In this document: piece after piece, positions 8,435 to 19,178 of the stretch
How the letters are laid out: each line of letters starts with the position of its first letter
Position numbering within the stretch: position 1 is the first letter of the stretch
DNA from: Bradyrhizobiaceae bacterium
GTDB taxonomy: Bacteria; Pseudomonadota; Alphaproteobacteria; Rhizobiales; Aestuariivirgaceae
Reading direction: 5' to 3'
Assembly: GCA_947475225.1 (NCBI GenBank)
Contig: CANJMQ010000031.1
Span: 1 to 40,947, forward strand
DNA length: 40,947 nucleotides
Notes under the pieces: model-generated
Seen by the model: the letters and a program-made list of their open reading frames with translations, nothing else
Database searches by the model: none
Told to the model about the DNA's origin: nothing
Position numbers and translations under genes: made by a program

Positions 8435-9550
8435 CTACTTCATGTCAGGGACTTCAGCGTAGTTGCCGTCCTTGAAGTTGTACCAGACGTAGACCGGGTT
8501 CACGATGTCGCCCTTCTTGTCGAGGGTGATGTCGCCAAGGACGGTCTTGGTCGTGTTGCCGGCGCGCAGCCACTCGGCGATCTTCTGGTTGTCGAGCGAC
8601 TTGGTGGCTTCCGCCGCCTGCTTGAACATCTGGAAGGCCGCGTAGGTGTAGAGCGTGTAGCCTTCCGGGTCATAGCCGCTGGCCTTGAACTGGTCGACAA
8701 TCGCCTTGGCTTCCGGAATGTTCCGGGGCTCAGGCGCGAAGGTGAAGAACATGTTCTGGGCAGCCGGGCCGGCAATGGTCCAGAGCTCGACGTTGTTCAT
8801 CGAGTCGCCCGAGAACATCTTGGCGCCCAGGCCCTGTTCGCCCATCTGCTTCAGGATGAGGCCGGCTTCCGGATGGTAGCCACCGAAGTAGACGGCATCC
8901 ACACCAGCGTCCTTGAGCTTCGACACCAGCGCGGAATAGTCCTTCTCGCCGGCATTGATCGACTCATTGAGCACTTCGGTGAGGCCGTTGGCGTTCAGCG
9001 CCTTGCGGGTCTCGTCGGCGAGGCCTTTGCCGTAGGCCGACTTGTCGTCGACGATGGCAACCTTCTTGCCGGCGAAGGACTTGGCGATGTAGGCGCCTGC
9101 GACCTTGCCTTGGGCGTCGTCACGACCGCAGACGCGGGCGACGTTCCAGCCACCTTCATCGGTAAGCTTGGGGTTGGTGGAAGCCGGGGTGATCATCAGG
9201 ATGCCCTCTTCCTCGTAAACCTTCGAGGAGGGGATCGAGGAACCCGAGCACAGGTGGCCGGCGACGAACTTGACGCCCTTCGAAGCCATCTGGTTGGCAA
9301 CGTTCACGGCCTGCTTGGGGTCGCAGGCGTCGTCGCCGATCTCGAGGACCAGCTTCTCGCCGTTGATGCCGCCGGCGGCGTTGATGTCGGCAACCGCCTT
9401 CTTGGCGCCCTGGCTGTACTGCTCACCGAGAGCGGCGAGCTGGCCGGAGATCGGGCCCACGGTGGCCACCGAGAGATCGGCCAGAGCCGAACCGGCGGAA
9501 AGCGCCGCGGCGAAGCCGATGGCCACACCCGTCAAAAGAAGTTTCTTCAT
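8435..9550 (-). CDS. livJ: Branched-chain amino acid ABC transporter substrate-binding protein
   Basis: This 371-residue periplasmic binding protein has a typical signal peptide (M-K-K-L-L-L-T-G-V-A-I-G-F, cut after S-A-L-A). The Leu/Ile/Val-binding fold shows V-G-P-I-S-G-Q-L-A-A-L-G-E, D-D-A-C-D-P-K-Q-A, V-A-G-H-L-C-S-G-S-S-I and I-T-P-A-S-T-N-P-K-L-T. The ATG is preceded by CAGGGAGACA, a good ribosome binding site. It is the last gene in the livH-M-G-F direction but is separated from the DUF6867 gene by 134 bp, long enough for its own promoter; liv binding proteins are often made at higher level than the membrane parts. A strong terminator follows. Exact substrate is not certain. Confidence 0.95.
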   Translation of the reverse strand: MKKLLLTGVAIGFAAALSAGSALADLSVATVGPISGQLAALGEQYSQGAKKAVADINAAGGINGEKLVLEIGDDACDPKQAVNVANQMASKGVKFVAGHLCSGSSIPSSKVYEEEGILMITPASTNPKLTDEGGWNVARVCGRDDAQGKVAGAYIAKSFAGKKVAIVDDKSAYGKGLADETRKALNANGLTEVLNESINAGEKDYSALVSKLKDAGVDAVYFGGYHPEAGLILKQMGEQGLGAKMFSGDSMNNVELWTIAGPAAQNMFFTFAPEPRNIPEAKAIVDQFKASGYDPEGYTLYTYAAFQMFKQAAEATKSLDNQKIAEWLRAGNTTKTVLGDITLDKKGDIVNPVYVWYNFKDGNYAEVPDMK

Positions 9551-9684
9551 TCATTGTCTCCCTGATTACCAGTTACTCGTTTTGTAGACGTGGATCTTTC
9601 CCGTCGAAGTGCCAGCCCACGGACGGGCACCTTGGAACCCATATTTACGCAAACACGGCTCCTTGGAAAGGGGGTAAATGATTG

Positions 9685-10026
9685 TTAACCTTTGTTCTTC
9701 CAGCCCAACGGACCGGCAGACTCATAGAGCCACGGATATTGCCGCACCATCTTCTGGGTGATGGTCATGCGGTAACCCAGCAGGCAGAAGGCCAGCAGGA
9801 TGATGAAATCAACCATCAGGTACTGCAGCGAGGTCAGGCTCTCCCCGAACAGCGCATAGTGCAGGAAGCGCAGGCCGAGGGTGAGTGGCACCATGGCGAG
9901 TACCGGCATCCAGATCGGGCGCCATTTCATGGCGAGGCCGCGGCCGGCGAGGAAGGCAGCTCCCCCGCCGCCGATCAGGGTGAGGATGACGAAGATCCAG
10001 ATATTCTGTTCGCCGAGCAGAGACAT
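9685..10026 (-). CDS. DUF6867 family membrane protein of the liv operon
   Basis: This 113-residue protein has three predicted membrane helices (about 8-30, 39-60 and 65-85) and a short basic C-terminal tail ending L-G-W-K-N-K-G. It is recognised as the DUF6867 family that accompanies liv genes in alphaproteobacteria. Its ATG lies 3 bp after the livF stop, so it is translated from the liv transcript. No function is known. A small accessory subunit of the LivHM permease, or a factor for its assembly, is a reasonable guess from position only. Confidence 0.85.
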   Translation of the reverse strand: MSLLGEQNIWIFVILTLIGGGGAAFLAGRGLAMKWRPIWMPVLAMVPLTLGLRFLHYALFGESLTSLQYLMVDFIILLAFCLLGYRMTITQKMVRQYPWLYESAGPLGWKNKG

Positions 10027-10029
10027 GGC

Positions 10030-10748
<719 letters not shown>

Positions 10749-10752
<4 letters not shown>

Positions 10753-11621
10753 GCTTTGTCTCCCAGGGCTTCGGCAACCGCCTTGGCGGCAAGCGCATCC
10801 TTTTCTTCTTCTTCTTCGTCGACGCCCAGATAGGCGCGGATGACGGCCGGATCGGTCTTCACGTGGTTGGGGTCGCCATCGGAGATCTTCTGGCCATAGT
10901 CCAGCACCACGATGTGGTCGGAAATGCCCATAACCACGCTCATGTCATGCTCGATCAGCAGGATCGATACGTCGTTCTCGGAACGGATGGCGCGCAGCAG
11001 CTTGTTGAGCTCCTCCGACTCGCGCGGGTTGAGGCCGGCGGCCGGCTCGTCGAGGCACAGCAGGCGCGGTTCGGTGCACATGGCACGCGCGATCTCCAGG
11101 CGGCGCTGGTCGCCATATGGCAGGTCGCCCGCCGGATCGTCCGCACGATCGATCAGACGAACCTTTTCGAGCCATGATTTGCAAAGATCGATCGCTGCCT
11201 TCTCGGCGCGGCGATAGTGGCCGCTGCCAAGGATGCCGGCGATGGTGTAGCCGGACGCCAGCATCAGTTTGTTGTGCTGCGCGACCATGAGGTTTTCCAG
11301 AACCGTCATGCCTGAGAACAGCCGGATGTTCTGGAAGGTGCGGGCAACCCGCGCATGCTGCGAGATCCGGAAGTCGTCCATACGCTCGAGAAGGAACTCC
11401 TTCCCGTCGGAATGGCGCAGCGCGATCTTGCCCTCAGTCGGCTTGTAGAAGCCGGTGATGCAGTTGAACACCGTGGTCTTGCCCGCGCCATTGGGGCCGA
11501 TGAGCGCGGTGATCTCGTTGGGGTAGGCCTCGAAGGTGAGGTCCGACACGGCGGTGAGACCGCCGAAACGCATCGTCACGTGCTCGACGGAAAGCACCGG
11601 GGTCTTGTTCGCGGTTGCCAT
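10749..11621 (-). CDS. livG: Branched-chain amino acid ABC transporter ATP-binding protein LivG
   Basis: This 290-residue ATPase has Walker A G-P-N-G-A-G-K-T-T-V, the LivG-type signature L-P-Y-G-D-Q-R-R-L-E-I-A-R and Walker B L-L-C-L-D-E-P-A-A-G-L-N-P. The C-terminus is extended by an acidic run (D-E-E-E-E-E-K) and a helical tail. The ATG at 11621 is chosen because it stands one base after the livM stop and has AAGGAAGG upstream; a GTG ten codons earlier would begin inside livM. It pairs with LivF as the two ATPase subunits of the transporter. Confidence 0.96.
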
Positions 11622-11622
11622 G

Positions 11623-13017
11623 TCAGCCGTGTCCTTCCTTGACGAGATCACCAGACACGGCCTTGCGCTCCTTGAGGAACACGGTGGGCTGGCGTCTGGT
11701 CACGAAGCCGCGCGGCCTGAAGCGCATCATCAGCACCATGGCGAGGCCCACCGCCAGCATGCGGAAGTGCACGGGGTCGGTGCCCTCGGGCAGGTAGTCC
11801 TGGAATACGGTGAGTTCGCGGAACATCTCGAAGGAGCCCATGATGGCGATCGCCGCGAAGACGATGCCGATCTGCGAACCGAGCCCGCCCAGCACCACGA
11901 TGGCAAGGATGATGGCCGATTCGATGAACACGAAGCTTTCCGGTGAGACGAAGCCCTGGCGGGTGGCGAAGAAGCAACCCGCGAAGCCGCCGAACATGGC
12001 ACCGATGGCAAAGGCTGTAAGTTTCGTGTTGGTCGTATTGATGCCGAGCGAGCGGCAGGCGATCTCGTCCTCGCGCAGCGCTTCCCAAGCGCGTCCGATG
12101 GGCAGTCGGCGCAGGCGGTTGGTGACGAAATAGGTCAAGAGCGCCAGCATCAGGATCACGTAATAGAGGAACATGTAATAGTAGATGCGGTCATGCTGGA
12201 TGCCGAAGAAGTCGGCGAAGCCGCCGGGGCCGGCCTTGAAGGGCAGGCCGAAGAAGGTGGCCTTCGGCACTTCGATGCCTTGTGGGCCGTTGGTGAAGCT
12301 GAACCAGTTGATGAGCACGAGGCGGATGATTTCGCCGAAGGCCAGGGTCACGATGGCGAGGTAGTCGCCTCTCAGGCGCAGCACCGGAAAGCCGAGGATC
12401 ACGCCCCAGCAGGCGGCAAGCAGGCCGGCGATGGGCAGCGTGATATAGAAGGCCCAGGGCACGATGCCGTCGCCGAACCAGTAGGGGAAGTAGACGGTGG
12501 ACAGCAGTGCGTAGGCATAGGCCCCTACCGCGTAGAAGGCGACGTAGCCAAGGTCGAGAAGGCCCGCGAGGCCCACCACGATGTTGAGGCCCCAGGCGAG
12601 CATCACGTAGGTGAGGATGTAGATGCCGAGGTCGATCGGGCGGCGTTCGAAGTGAAAGATGAAGGGCAGCGCCACCGCGAAAGCGACGAGTGCCGGAAAC
12701 ACCCAGGGGCCGATGCGGTCCGCCAGGGTGGCCTTGGCGGGGCCGGCCGGCTTGGCCGAAGCATGGATGGGCGAGGGCGCCCGGTTCCACACAAAGAGGT
12801 GCATCGCCAGGCGGGTGGCCAGGATGAGGCCGAGGATGACGAAAACCTCAAACCAGCGAGATATCAGCACCAGCGAGTACTGCGTGATCACCGACTTGTA
12901 GGCAACCATCGGCACCATGATCAGCAGCGACACGAGGGCTGTGCCGAGCAGGTCCTTGATGATGGCCGTCCAGTCGTAGCCCTGGGTCTTGGGCGCGGCG
13001 ACGTCGTGTGCGGTCAT
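11623..13017 (-). CDS. livM: High-affinity branched-chain amino acid ABC transporter permease LivM
   Basis: This 464-residue inner-membrane permease contains a standard LivM core, with [17 protein letters not shown] near residue 142 and the cytoplasmic coupling region [20 protein letters not shown]. It is longer than minimal LivM proteins because of an N-terminal part of about 120 residues with two membrane helices and a linker (the LivM N-terminal domain seen in E. coli-type and alphaproteobacterial LivM). The start lies 2 bp after livH. It forms the channel with LivH. Confidence 0.97.
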   Translation of the reverse strand: MTAHDVAAPKTQGYDWTAIIKDLLGTALVSLLIMVPMVAYKSVITQYSLVLISRWFEVFVILGLILATRLAMHLFVWNRAPSPIHASAKPAGPAKATLADRIGPWVFPALVAFAVALPFIFHFERRPIDLGIYILTYVMLAWGLNIVVGLAGLLDLGYVAFYAVGAYAYALLSTVYFPYWFGDGIVPWAFYITLPIAGLLAACWGVILGFPVLRLRGDYLAIVTLAFGEIIRLVLINWFSFTNGPQGIEVPKATFFGLPFKAGPGGFADFFGIQHDRIYYYMFLYYVILMLALLTYFVTNRLRRLPIGRAWEALREDEIACRSLGINTTNTKLTAFAIGAMFGGFAGCFFATRQGFVSPESFVFIESAIILAIVVLGGLGSQIGIVFAAIAIMGSFEMFRELTVFQDYLPEGTDPVHFRMLAVGLAMVLMMRFRPRGFVTRRQPTVFLKERKAVSGDLVKEGHG

Positions 13018-13019
13018 GA

Positions 13020-13955
<936 letters not shown>

Positions 13956-14023
13956 GAGCCCCCCTGTATGACTGGCTGCGGCGCGGCTTTTTTTTGCTAC
14001 CGTGGTTTCTCATAGATGGATCA

Positions 14024-14035
14024 GTTTTCGAAAAC
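14024..14035. promoter_or_regulatory. Perfect 12-bp palindrome in the livH-padR intergenic region
   Basis: GTTTTCGAAAAC reads the same on both strands. It sits about 70 bp before livH and about 120 bp before padR, and is a plausible operator for either divergent unit. The protein that would bind it is unknown. Confidence 0.35.
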
Positions 14036-14103
14036 AAGCGCGCGACCCCAGCGCGTCATGATGCCAGATTCTTGAGCGCACACCCTTGTGGAGTATGCCG
14101 AGT

Positions 14104-14145
14104 CGATATATATCGGCCCGGTATATCGGGCTGACATATATCGGG
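14104..14145 (+). promoter_or_regulatory. Operator-like TATATCGG repeats in front of padR
   Basis: Within 42 bp there are three close copies of TATATCGG (near 14109, 14122 and 14137), about 13-15 bp apart. The first forms a perfect palindrome, CGATATATATCG, at 14104-14115, and the second sits in the near-palindrome CCCGGTATATCGGG. A weak -35-like TTGTGG at 14086-14091, spaced 17 bp from TATATC, would put the promoter under this array. PadR repressors usually bind AT-rich dyads at their own promoters, so autorepression of the efflux operon is the natural reading. Confidence 0.55.
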
Positions 14146-14157
14146 TTGGAAATTGAC

Positions 14158-14694
14158 ATGAACGTCAGGACTCTCTGCCTCGGCGTCCTCTCCTCGGGCG
14201 AGGCTTCGGGTTATGAGATCAAGAAGGAGATCGAGGAAGGGCTGTTCAGCCACTTCATCGACGCCAGCTATGGCTCGATCTACCCGGCGCTGACGCAGTT
14301 GGCGGGGGAGGGTCTTGTCACGGTACGGGCCCAGGAGCAATCCGGGAAACCGGACAAGAAGGTCTATGCCATCACGCCGAAAGGCGTGGATGCACTGGCG
14401 CGTTCGATTTCCGTCGTGCCGGGGCGTGACAAATACAAGTCCGAATTCCTGTTCCAGATGCTGCTCCAGGAGTACATCACACCGGCCACGATGTTGGCGG
14501 CGATCGACAAGCAACTCTTCGATCTGCAGGCTGACCTCGCCCGTATCGAGGACTGCAAGTGCGCGGAGCACCCCCACGCCGGGGCGCGCTTCGTGTCAGA
14601 CTATGGAAGGGCCGTGCTGACAGCCGCGGTCAGTGTCCTCACCGAAAAGAAGACAGAGCTCCTGCGGCAATCGACGCCGCAGGCAGCCGAATAA
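14158..14694 (+). CDS. PadR family transcriptional regulator
   Basis: This 178-residue protein has an N-terminal winged helix of the PadR family: L-C-L-G-V-L (6-11), G-Y-E-I-K-K-E-I (18-25), Y-G-S-I-Y-P-A-L-T-Q-L (38-48) and K-K-V-Y-A-I-T-P-K-G (67-76). A helical C-terminal domain (about 95-170) for dimerisation and ligand sensing follows, with a C-K-C motif. The ATG at 14158 gives the standard family N-terminus; a longer frame would translate the operator repeats. It stands 20 bp before an RND adaptor gene and 1.2 kb before its pump, so it is the likely drug- or phenolic-responsive repressor of that operon. Confidence 0.93.
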   Translation: MNVRTLCLGVLSSGEASGYEIKKEIEEGLFSHFIDASYGSIYPALTQLAGEGLVTVRAQEQSGKPDKKVYAITPKGVDALARSISVVPGRDKYKSEFLFQMLLQEYITPATMLAAIDKQLFDLQADLARIEDCKCAEHPHAGARFVSDYGRAVLTAAVSVLTEKKTELLRQSTPQAAE

Positions 14695-14714
14695 AACATC
14701 CGGGAACGAAACAC

Positions 14715-15860
14715 ATGATACGCCGCATCCTTTACTTTCTCCTCGTCACCGTTCTGCTGGGCGGCCTCGCCGGGGCCATTGCCTTCTATGCCTTTGACTT
14801 CAAGCCGAAGATGCTGGCCACAGTCATTCTCGGAGCACCGCGGCCGCCGGAGACCATTTCCGCCGAACCCGCGCGGACTGATACATGGCAGCCGCAGATC
14901 ACCGGCATCGGCACGGTGACGGCCTTCCAGGGCATCGACGTCACCCCGCAGGTGGGCGGTCTCGTCACCGAGATCAATTTCGAATCCGGCCAGGACGTCA
15001 AGAAGGGTGACCTGCTCGTCAAGCTCGACACCGGCAGGGAGGAGGCGGACATCCGCTCGATCCAGGCCGAACTCGCCAACAATCAAACCGAGTTGGCGCG
15101 CCGCGAGGGCCTGGTCTCCAAGGGTGTCGTCGCAATCACGGAACTCGACTCTCTCAAGACCAAGCAGCGCACGCTGCAGGCCACACTCGACCGGCGCAAT
15201 GCCGAGATTGCGCAGAAGTTCATCTATGCCCCGTGGGACGGCCGCGTGGGCCTTCGCAATATCGCGCTTGGAAGTTTTCTGGCCCCCGGCCAGAAGATCG
15301 TCTGGCTGCAGAAGATCGATCCGGTCTACGTCGACTTCAACGTGACCGAGGCCGACTATGGGCGCATCAAGCAAGGCGAAAAGGTTACCGTAACGCTCAA
15401 TGCCTATCCAGGCCAGAGCTTCACGGGCAAGATCGTGACCACCGATGCCCGCCTCTCGGACACCAACCGCATGATCATGGTGCGCGCCGAGATGCCCAAC
15501 CCGGACAAGAAGCTCGTTCCCGGAATGTATGCCAATGTGCTGGTTGACGTGGGCGCGCCGGAGCAGGTTGTCACGGTGCCGCAGACCGCTGTCACCTATT
15601 CGCTCTATGGCGACAACATCTTCGTGGTCAATGCCACCAAGGTGAAGGACAAGGATGGCAAGGACGTCGACGAGCTGGTTGTCGAGCGCCGCTTCGTGAA
15701 GGCAGGGCCGGTGCGCGATGGACGTGTGTCCATCGTCAGTGGCATCAAGGATGGCGACAAGGTTGTCACCGCCGGCCAGAACAAGATTGACCAGGGCAGC
15801 AAGGTGGTGATCGACAATTCGATCGCCCTCAAGCTCCAGGATACGAGCACCATCCAGTAA
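14715..15860 (+). CDS. RND efflux pump periplasmic adaptor (membrane fusion protein)
   Basis: This 381-residue protein is of the AcrA/MexA adaptor type. An N-terminal hydrophobic helix (about 5-27) anchors it; there is no lipobox cysteine, so it is not a lipoprotein. The lipoyl half-motifs appear as V-T-P-Q-V-G-G-L-V-T-E-I and V-K-K-G-D-L-L-V-K-L-D. A shortened alpha-hairpin with K-G-V-V-A-I-T-E-L-D-S follows, then Y-A-P-W-D-G-R-V-G and the beta-barrel region P-V-Y-V-D-F-N-V-T-E. The short hairpin resembles the MdtA/HAE-1 subset of alphaproteobacteria. It bridges the inner-membrane pump encoded 11 bp downstream to an outer-membrane channel not encoded here. Confidence 0.95.
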   Translation: MIRRILYFLLVTVLLGGLAGAIAFYAFDFKPKMLATVILGAPRPPETISAEPARTDTWQPQITGIGTVTAFQGIDVTPQVGGLVTEINFESGQDVKKGDLLVKLDTGREEADIRSIQAELANNQTELARREGLVSKGVVAITELDSLKTKQRTLQATLDRRNAEIAQKFIYAPWDGRVGLRNIALGSFLAPGQKIVWLQKIDPVYVDFNVTEADYGRIKQGEKVTVTLNAYPGQSFTGKIVTTDARLSDTNRMIMVRAEMPNPDKKLVPGMYANVLVDVGAPEQVVTVPQTAVTYSLYGDNIFVVNATKVKDKDGKDVDELVVERRFVKAGPVRDGRVSIVSGIKDGDKVVTAGQNKIDQGSKVVIDNSIALKLQDTSTIQ

Positions 15861-15871
15861 GGACCCGGGCG

Positions 15872-18800
15872 ATGCATTTCACCGACATTTTCGTCAAGCG
15901 ACCTGTCCTTGCGACCGTCGTCAGCCTGCTTATTCTTCTCACTGGCCTTCAGGCCGTGCTCAAGCTGCCGATCCGCCAGTTCCCGGAGGTCTCCGACACC
16001 AAGATCGAGATCACCACAGTCTATCCAGGCGCCAATGCCGACCAGATCAAGGGCTTCATCACCACGCCGCTGCAGCAGGCAGTGGCATCGACGGAAGGCG
16101 TTGACATCATCGAGTCGCGCTCCTCGCAAAACATCTCGTCCATAACGCTGAAGCTGCGTCTTGACGCCAATGCGGATCGCGCGCTTGCCGACGTCCTTTC
16201 CAAGGTCAACGAGGTCAAAGGCATCCTTCCGGATGAGGCGAACGACCCTGTCGTCAAGCGCACCACTGGTGCCGGATTCGCGCTGATGTACATCAGTTTC
16301 AAGTCCGACCAGATGTCCGCGCCGCAGATCTCGGACTATCTCGACCGCGTGGTGAAGCCGAAGCTGCAGGCAATCAACGGGGTTGCCTCCGCAGAGATTC
16401 TTGGCGGCTCGACCTTCGCCATGCGCGTGTGGCTGGATCCCGAAAAGATGGCGTCCCTCAGCGTCACCCCGCTCGACGTGCGCAATGCGCTGGCGTCCAA
16501 CAACTTCACCACCGCCGCCGGCGAGGTGAAGTCTGACTTCACGCAGCAGAACATCAACGCCCAGACGTCCCTCGAAACGCCGGAGCAGTTCGAGAGTCTC
16601 GTCGTTGCCACGCGCGGCGATACGGTGATCCGGCTGGGACAGGTGGCGACCGTCGACCTGGGGCCTGAAAACTACAACACGCGCTCAGCCTTCGATGGCC
16701 TGAAGGCGGTGTTCATGGGCATCCAGACGACGCCTGACGCCAACCCGCTGACTGTCATCAATACCGTCCGCAAAACCATGCCGGAAATCCAGCGGCTGCT
16801 GCCGACCGGGCTCCAGGCCAACATCGCCTATGACGCGACCCTGTTCATCAACGCGTCGATCTGGGAAGTCGGCAAGACGCTTCTCGAGGCTGGTATCATC
16901 GTCATCGTCGTCATTTTCCTGTTCCTCGGCAATGTGCGCTCGACGATCATACCCGTGGTAACGATCCCGCTGTCGCTAATTGGCGTGGCGCTGGTGCTTG
17001 TGGCGTTCGGTTATTCGATCAATCTGCTTACGCTGCTCGCACTCGTTCTGGCCATCGGCCTCGTGGTCGACGACGCAATTGTCGTCGTCGAGAACATCCA
17101 CCGCCACATCGAGGAGGGGATGAACCCCTTCGATGCCGCGATCCGGGGCGCGCGCGAGATCACCGGCCCGGTCATCGCCATGACGATTACCCTGGCGGCT
17201 GTATACGCACCGATCGGCTTCACCTCCGGTCTCACTGGTGCTCTGTTCCGGGAGTTCGCCTTCACGCTGGCGGGTGCGGTCATCGTGTCCGGTGTCATCG
17301 CGCTGACTCTGTCGCCGATGATGACATCGAAGATGCTGAAGCCGCATGAGAAGCTCTCGTGGTTCGGGCGCCTGGTGGAGAGCACATTCGGCGGCTTGCA
17401 GCGCTTTTACCGCCGACGCCTCGACGGTACCATCAAGCAGCGCTCGGTCTTCGCCTGGATCGCGTTGCTGATGATCGTGCTGTCGGCCGTTCTCTACAAT
17501 GCCATCAACCGCCAGCTGGCCCCGGCCGAGGACCAGGGCGTGCTGTTCGCCTTCGTCAATGCGCCGGAGCACACCAATCTCGACTATCTCACCACCTACA
17601 CGGACGATCTGACCAAGACCTTCATGGCAATTCCGGAGCGGCAGAACCTGTTTGCCATCGACGGGTTCCCCAACACTCATCAGGCATTCATGGGCGTGAT
17701 CCTGAAGCCGTGGGACGAGCGCAAGCGCTCTGATCTTTCGGTCATGGCCGAGCTGCAGCCGAAGTTCAAGGCAGTCTCCGGCGTCAACATTTTTGCGACC
17801 GCTCCATCGGCCATTCCGGTTGGCGCGGGCGATCTGCCGATCGAGTTCGTACTGACCTATCCGGGCGAGTACACGAGGCTCGCCGACACGCTCGACAAGC
17901 TGAAGGCGGAGGCCGACAAGAGCGGCCTGTTCATTTTCACCAACGCCGACCTGCGTTTCCAGACGCCGCAGGTGGAGCTCATTGTCGATAAGGACCGTGC
18001 CAACCGCTTGGGTGTCAGCATGCGTGACATCGGCGCCACACTGGCAACACTGCTCGGCGGTAACAATGTCAACCGCTTCACGGTCGATGGTCGCAGCTAC
18101 CAGGTCATTCCGCAGGTGCCGCGCACCGAGCGGTCCTCGGTGGACCAGATCCTGAGTTACCGGGTGCGCGCTGCGGACGGGCAGATGGTGCCGCTGTCGT
18201 CCTTCACCGAAGTCTCGAAAACCGTGCAGCCCAATGGGCTTGCAACCTTCCAACAGTTGAATTCTGCCATGCTGCAGGGAGTGCCTTTCCCCGGTCGCAC
18301 CATCGGTGAGGGCATCGCGTTCCTGAAGCAGAAGGCTGACGAGATCATGCCGCAGGGCATGGCCTATGATTTCAATGGTGAGAGCAGGCAATTCGTGAAG
18401 GAAGGCAATACGCTGGCCATCACCTTCGCGGTGGCGTTGTTGCTGATCTACCTCGTGCTGGCTGCGCAGTTCGAGAGCTTCCGTGATCCGTTCATTGTGC
18501 TCATCGGTCTTCCCGCCACGGTGTTCGGCGCGCTGCTGGTGCTGTTCATCCTTGGTGAGATCAACGGCGCCATGATGAACAACCCTCCGGTCAACCTGGG
18601 TTCAGGCACAATCAACATCTACACCCAGATCGGCCTCGTCACACTGATCGGCCTTATCGCCAAGCACGGCATCCTGATGGTGGAATTCGCGAACAAGCTT
18701 CAGGAGACCAAGGGCTACGACAAGGACACGGCCATCAAGGAGGCTGCCGCGGTTCGTTTGCGGCCGATTCTGATGACCACCGCTGCCATGGTTATCGGTG

Positions 18801-19042
18801 TGACGCCGCTGCTGATTGCAAATGGCGCGGGTGCAAGGAGCCGCTTCGACATCGGCGTCGTCATTGCCGCCGGCATGACGATCGGCACGCTGTTCACGTT
18901 GTTCATCACGCCGGCGATCTATTCCTTCGTGGCGCGTGACCGTCGCCACATGCATGACAAGGAACATGCCTCCGATGTGTTGGGGCCGCTTGTGGATGTG
19001 CCTGCCAATGATCGGCGTCCGGTGCCGAGGGCGGCTGAGTAG
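15872..19042 (+). CDS. RND efflux transporter permease (HAE-1/AcrB type)
   Basis: This 1056-residue inner-membrane proton-drug antiporter is full length for the family. It begins M-H-F-T-D-I-F-V-K-R-P-V-L-A-T-V-V, as in AcrB/MexB, and has twelve expected membrane helices in two halves with two large periplasmic loops. The proton-relay pair in helix 4 is Asp400-Asp401 in G-L-V-V-D-D-A-I-V-V-V-E-N. The second half carries L-I-G-L-I-A-K-H-G-I-L-M-V-E-F-A in helix 10. It forms a trimer with the adaptor encoded just upstream. No TolC-type gene follows, so the outer-membrane channel must be supplied from elsewhere. Expression is probably set by the PadR protein at the head of the operon. Confidence 0.97.
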   Translation: MHFTDIFVKRPVLATVVSLLILLTGLQAVLKLPIRQFPEVSDTKIEITTVYPGANADQIKGFITTPLQQAVASTEGVDIIESRSSQNISSITLKLRLDANADRALADVLSKVNEVKGILPDEANDPVVKRTTGAGFALMYISFKSDQMSAPQISDYLDRVVKPKLQAINGVASAEILGGSTFAMRVWLDPEKMASLSVTPLDVRNALASNNFTTAAGEVKSDFTQQNINAQTSLETPEQFESLVVATRGDTVIRLGQVATVDLGPENYNTRSAFDGLKAVFMGIQTTPDANPLTVINTVRKTMPEIQRLLPTGLQANIAYDATLFINASIWEVGKTLLEAGIIVIVVIFLFLGNVRSTIIPVVTIPLSLIGVALVLVAFGYSINLLTLLALVLAIGLVVDDAIVVVENIHRHIEEGMNPFDAAIRGAREITGPVIAMTITLAAVYAPIGFTSGLTGALFREFAFTLAGAVIVSGVIALTLSPMMTSKMLKPHEKLSWFGRLVESTFGGLQRFYRRRLDGTIKQRSVFAWIALLMIVLSAVLYNAINRQLAPAEDQGVLFAFVNAPEHTNLDYLTTYTDDLTKTFMAIPERQNLFAIDGFPNTHQAFMGVILKPWDERKRSDLSVMAELQPKFKAVSGVNIFATAPSAIPVGAGDLPIEFVLTYPGEYTRLADTLDKLKAEADKSGLFIFTNADLRFQTPQVELIVDKDRANRLGVSMRDIGATLATLLGGNNVNRFTVDGRSYQVIPQVPRTERSSVDQILSYRVRAADGQMVPLSSFTEVSKTVQPNGLATFQQLNSAMLQGVPFPGRTIGEGIAFLKQKADEIMPQGMAYDFNGESRQFVKEGNTLAITFAVALLLIYLVLAAQFESFRDPFIVLIGLPATVFGALLVLFILGEINGAMMNNPPVNLGSGTINIYTQIGLVTLIGLIAKHGILMVEFANKLQETKGYDKDTAIKEAAAVRLRPILMTTAAMVIGVTPLLIANGAGARSRFDIGVVIAAGMTIGTLFTLFITPAIYSFVARDRRHMHDKEHASDVLGPLVDVPANDRRPVPRAAE

Positions 19043-19082
19043 GGGCGTTTCTGCCCAGTTTGCCCACTCCGTCTTTTACATC

Positions 19083-19106
19083 ATGCCCGGGGATAGTCCC
19101 GGGCAT
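19083..19106 (+). terminator. Hairpin after the RND operon
   Basis: ATGCCCGGG and CCCGGGCAT form a 9-bp stem with a 6-base loop, 41 bp after the RND stop codon. The following TCCTATTTG is only weakly T-rich, so it is a likely but not ideal intrinsic terminator. It could also serve the convergent aminotransferase gene. Confidence 0.65.
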
Positions 19107-19178
19107 CCTATTTGAGGGACCAAGGAGATAGCCGCGTCTTCGCCTGGCCGGGGTGAATGTATGGAATTGTAGCGCGGG

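Noticed and set aside
8327..9565. Plus-strand open frame of about 410 codons
   Set aside because: Antisense to the livJ gene, with composition typical of a shadow frame and crossing the terminator hairpin.
9609..9630. Inverted repeat GTGCC...GGCAC between DUF6867 and livJ as a possible terminator or attenuator
   Set aside because: Stems are short and interrupted and no T-run follows on either strand, so it is too weak to list.
16976..18391. Minus-strand open frame of about 470 codons inside the RND permease gene
   Set aside because: The RND frame is full length with all motifs. The opposite frame is rich in His, Arg and Gln without any known domain.
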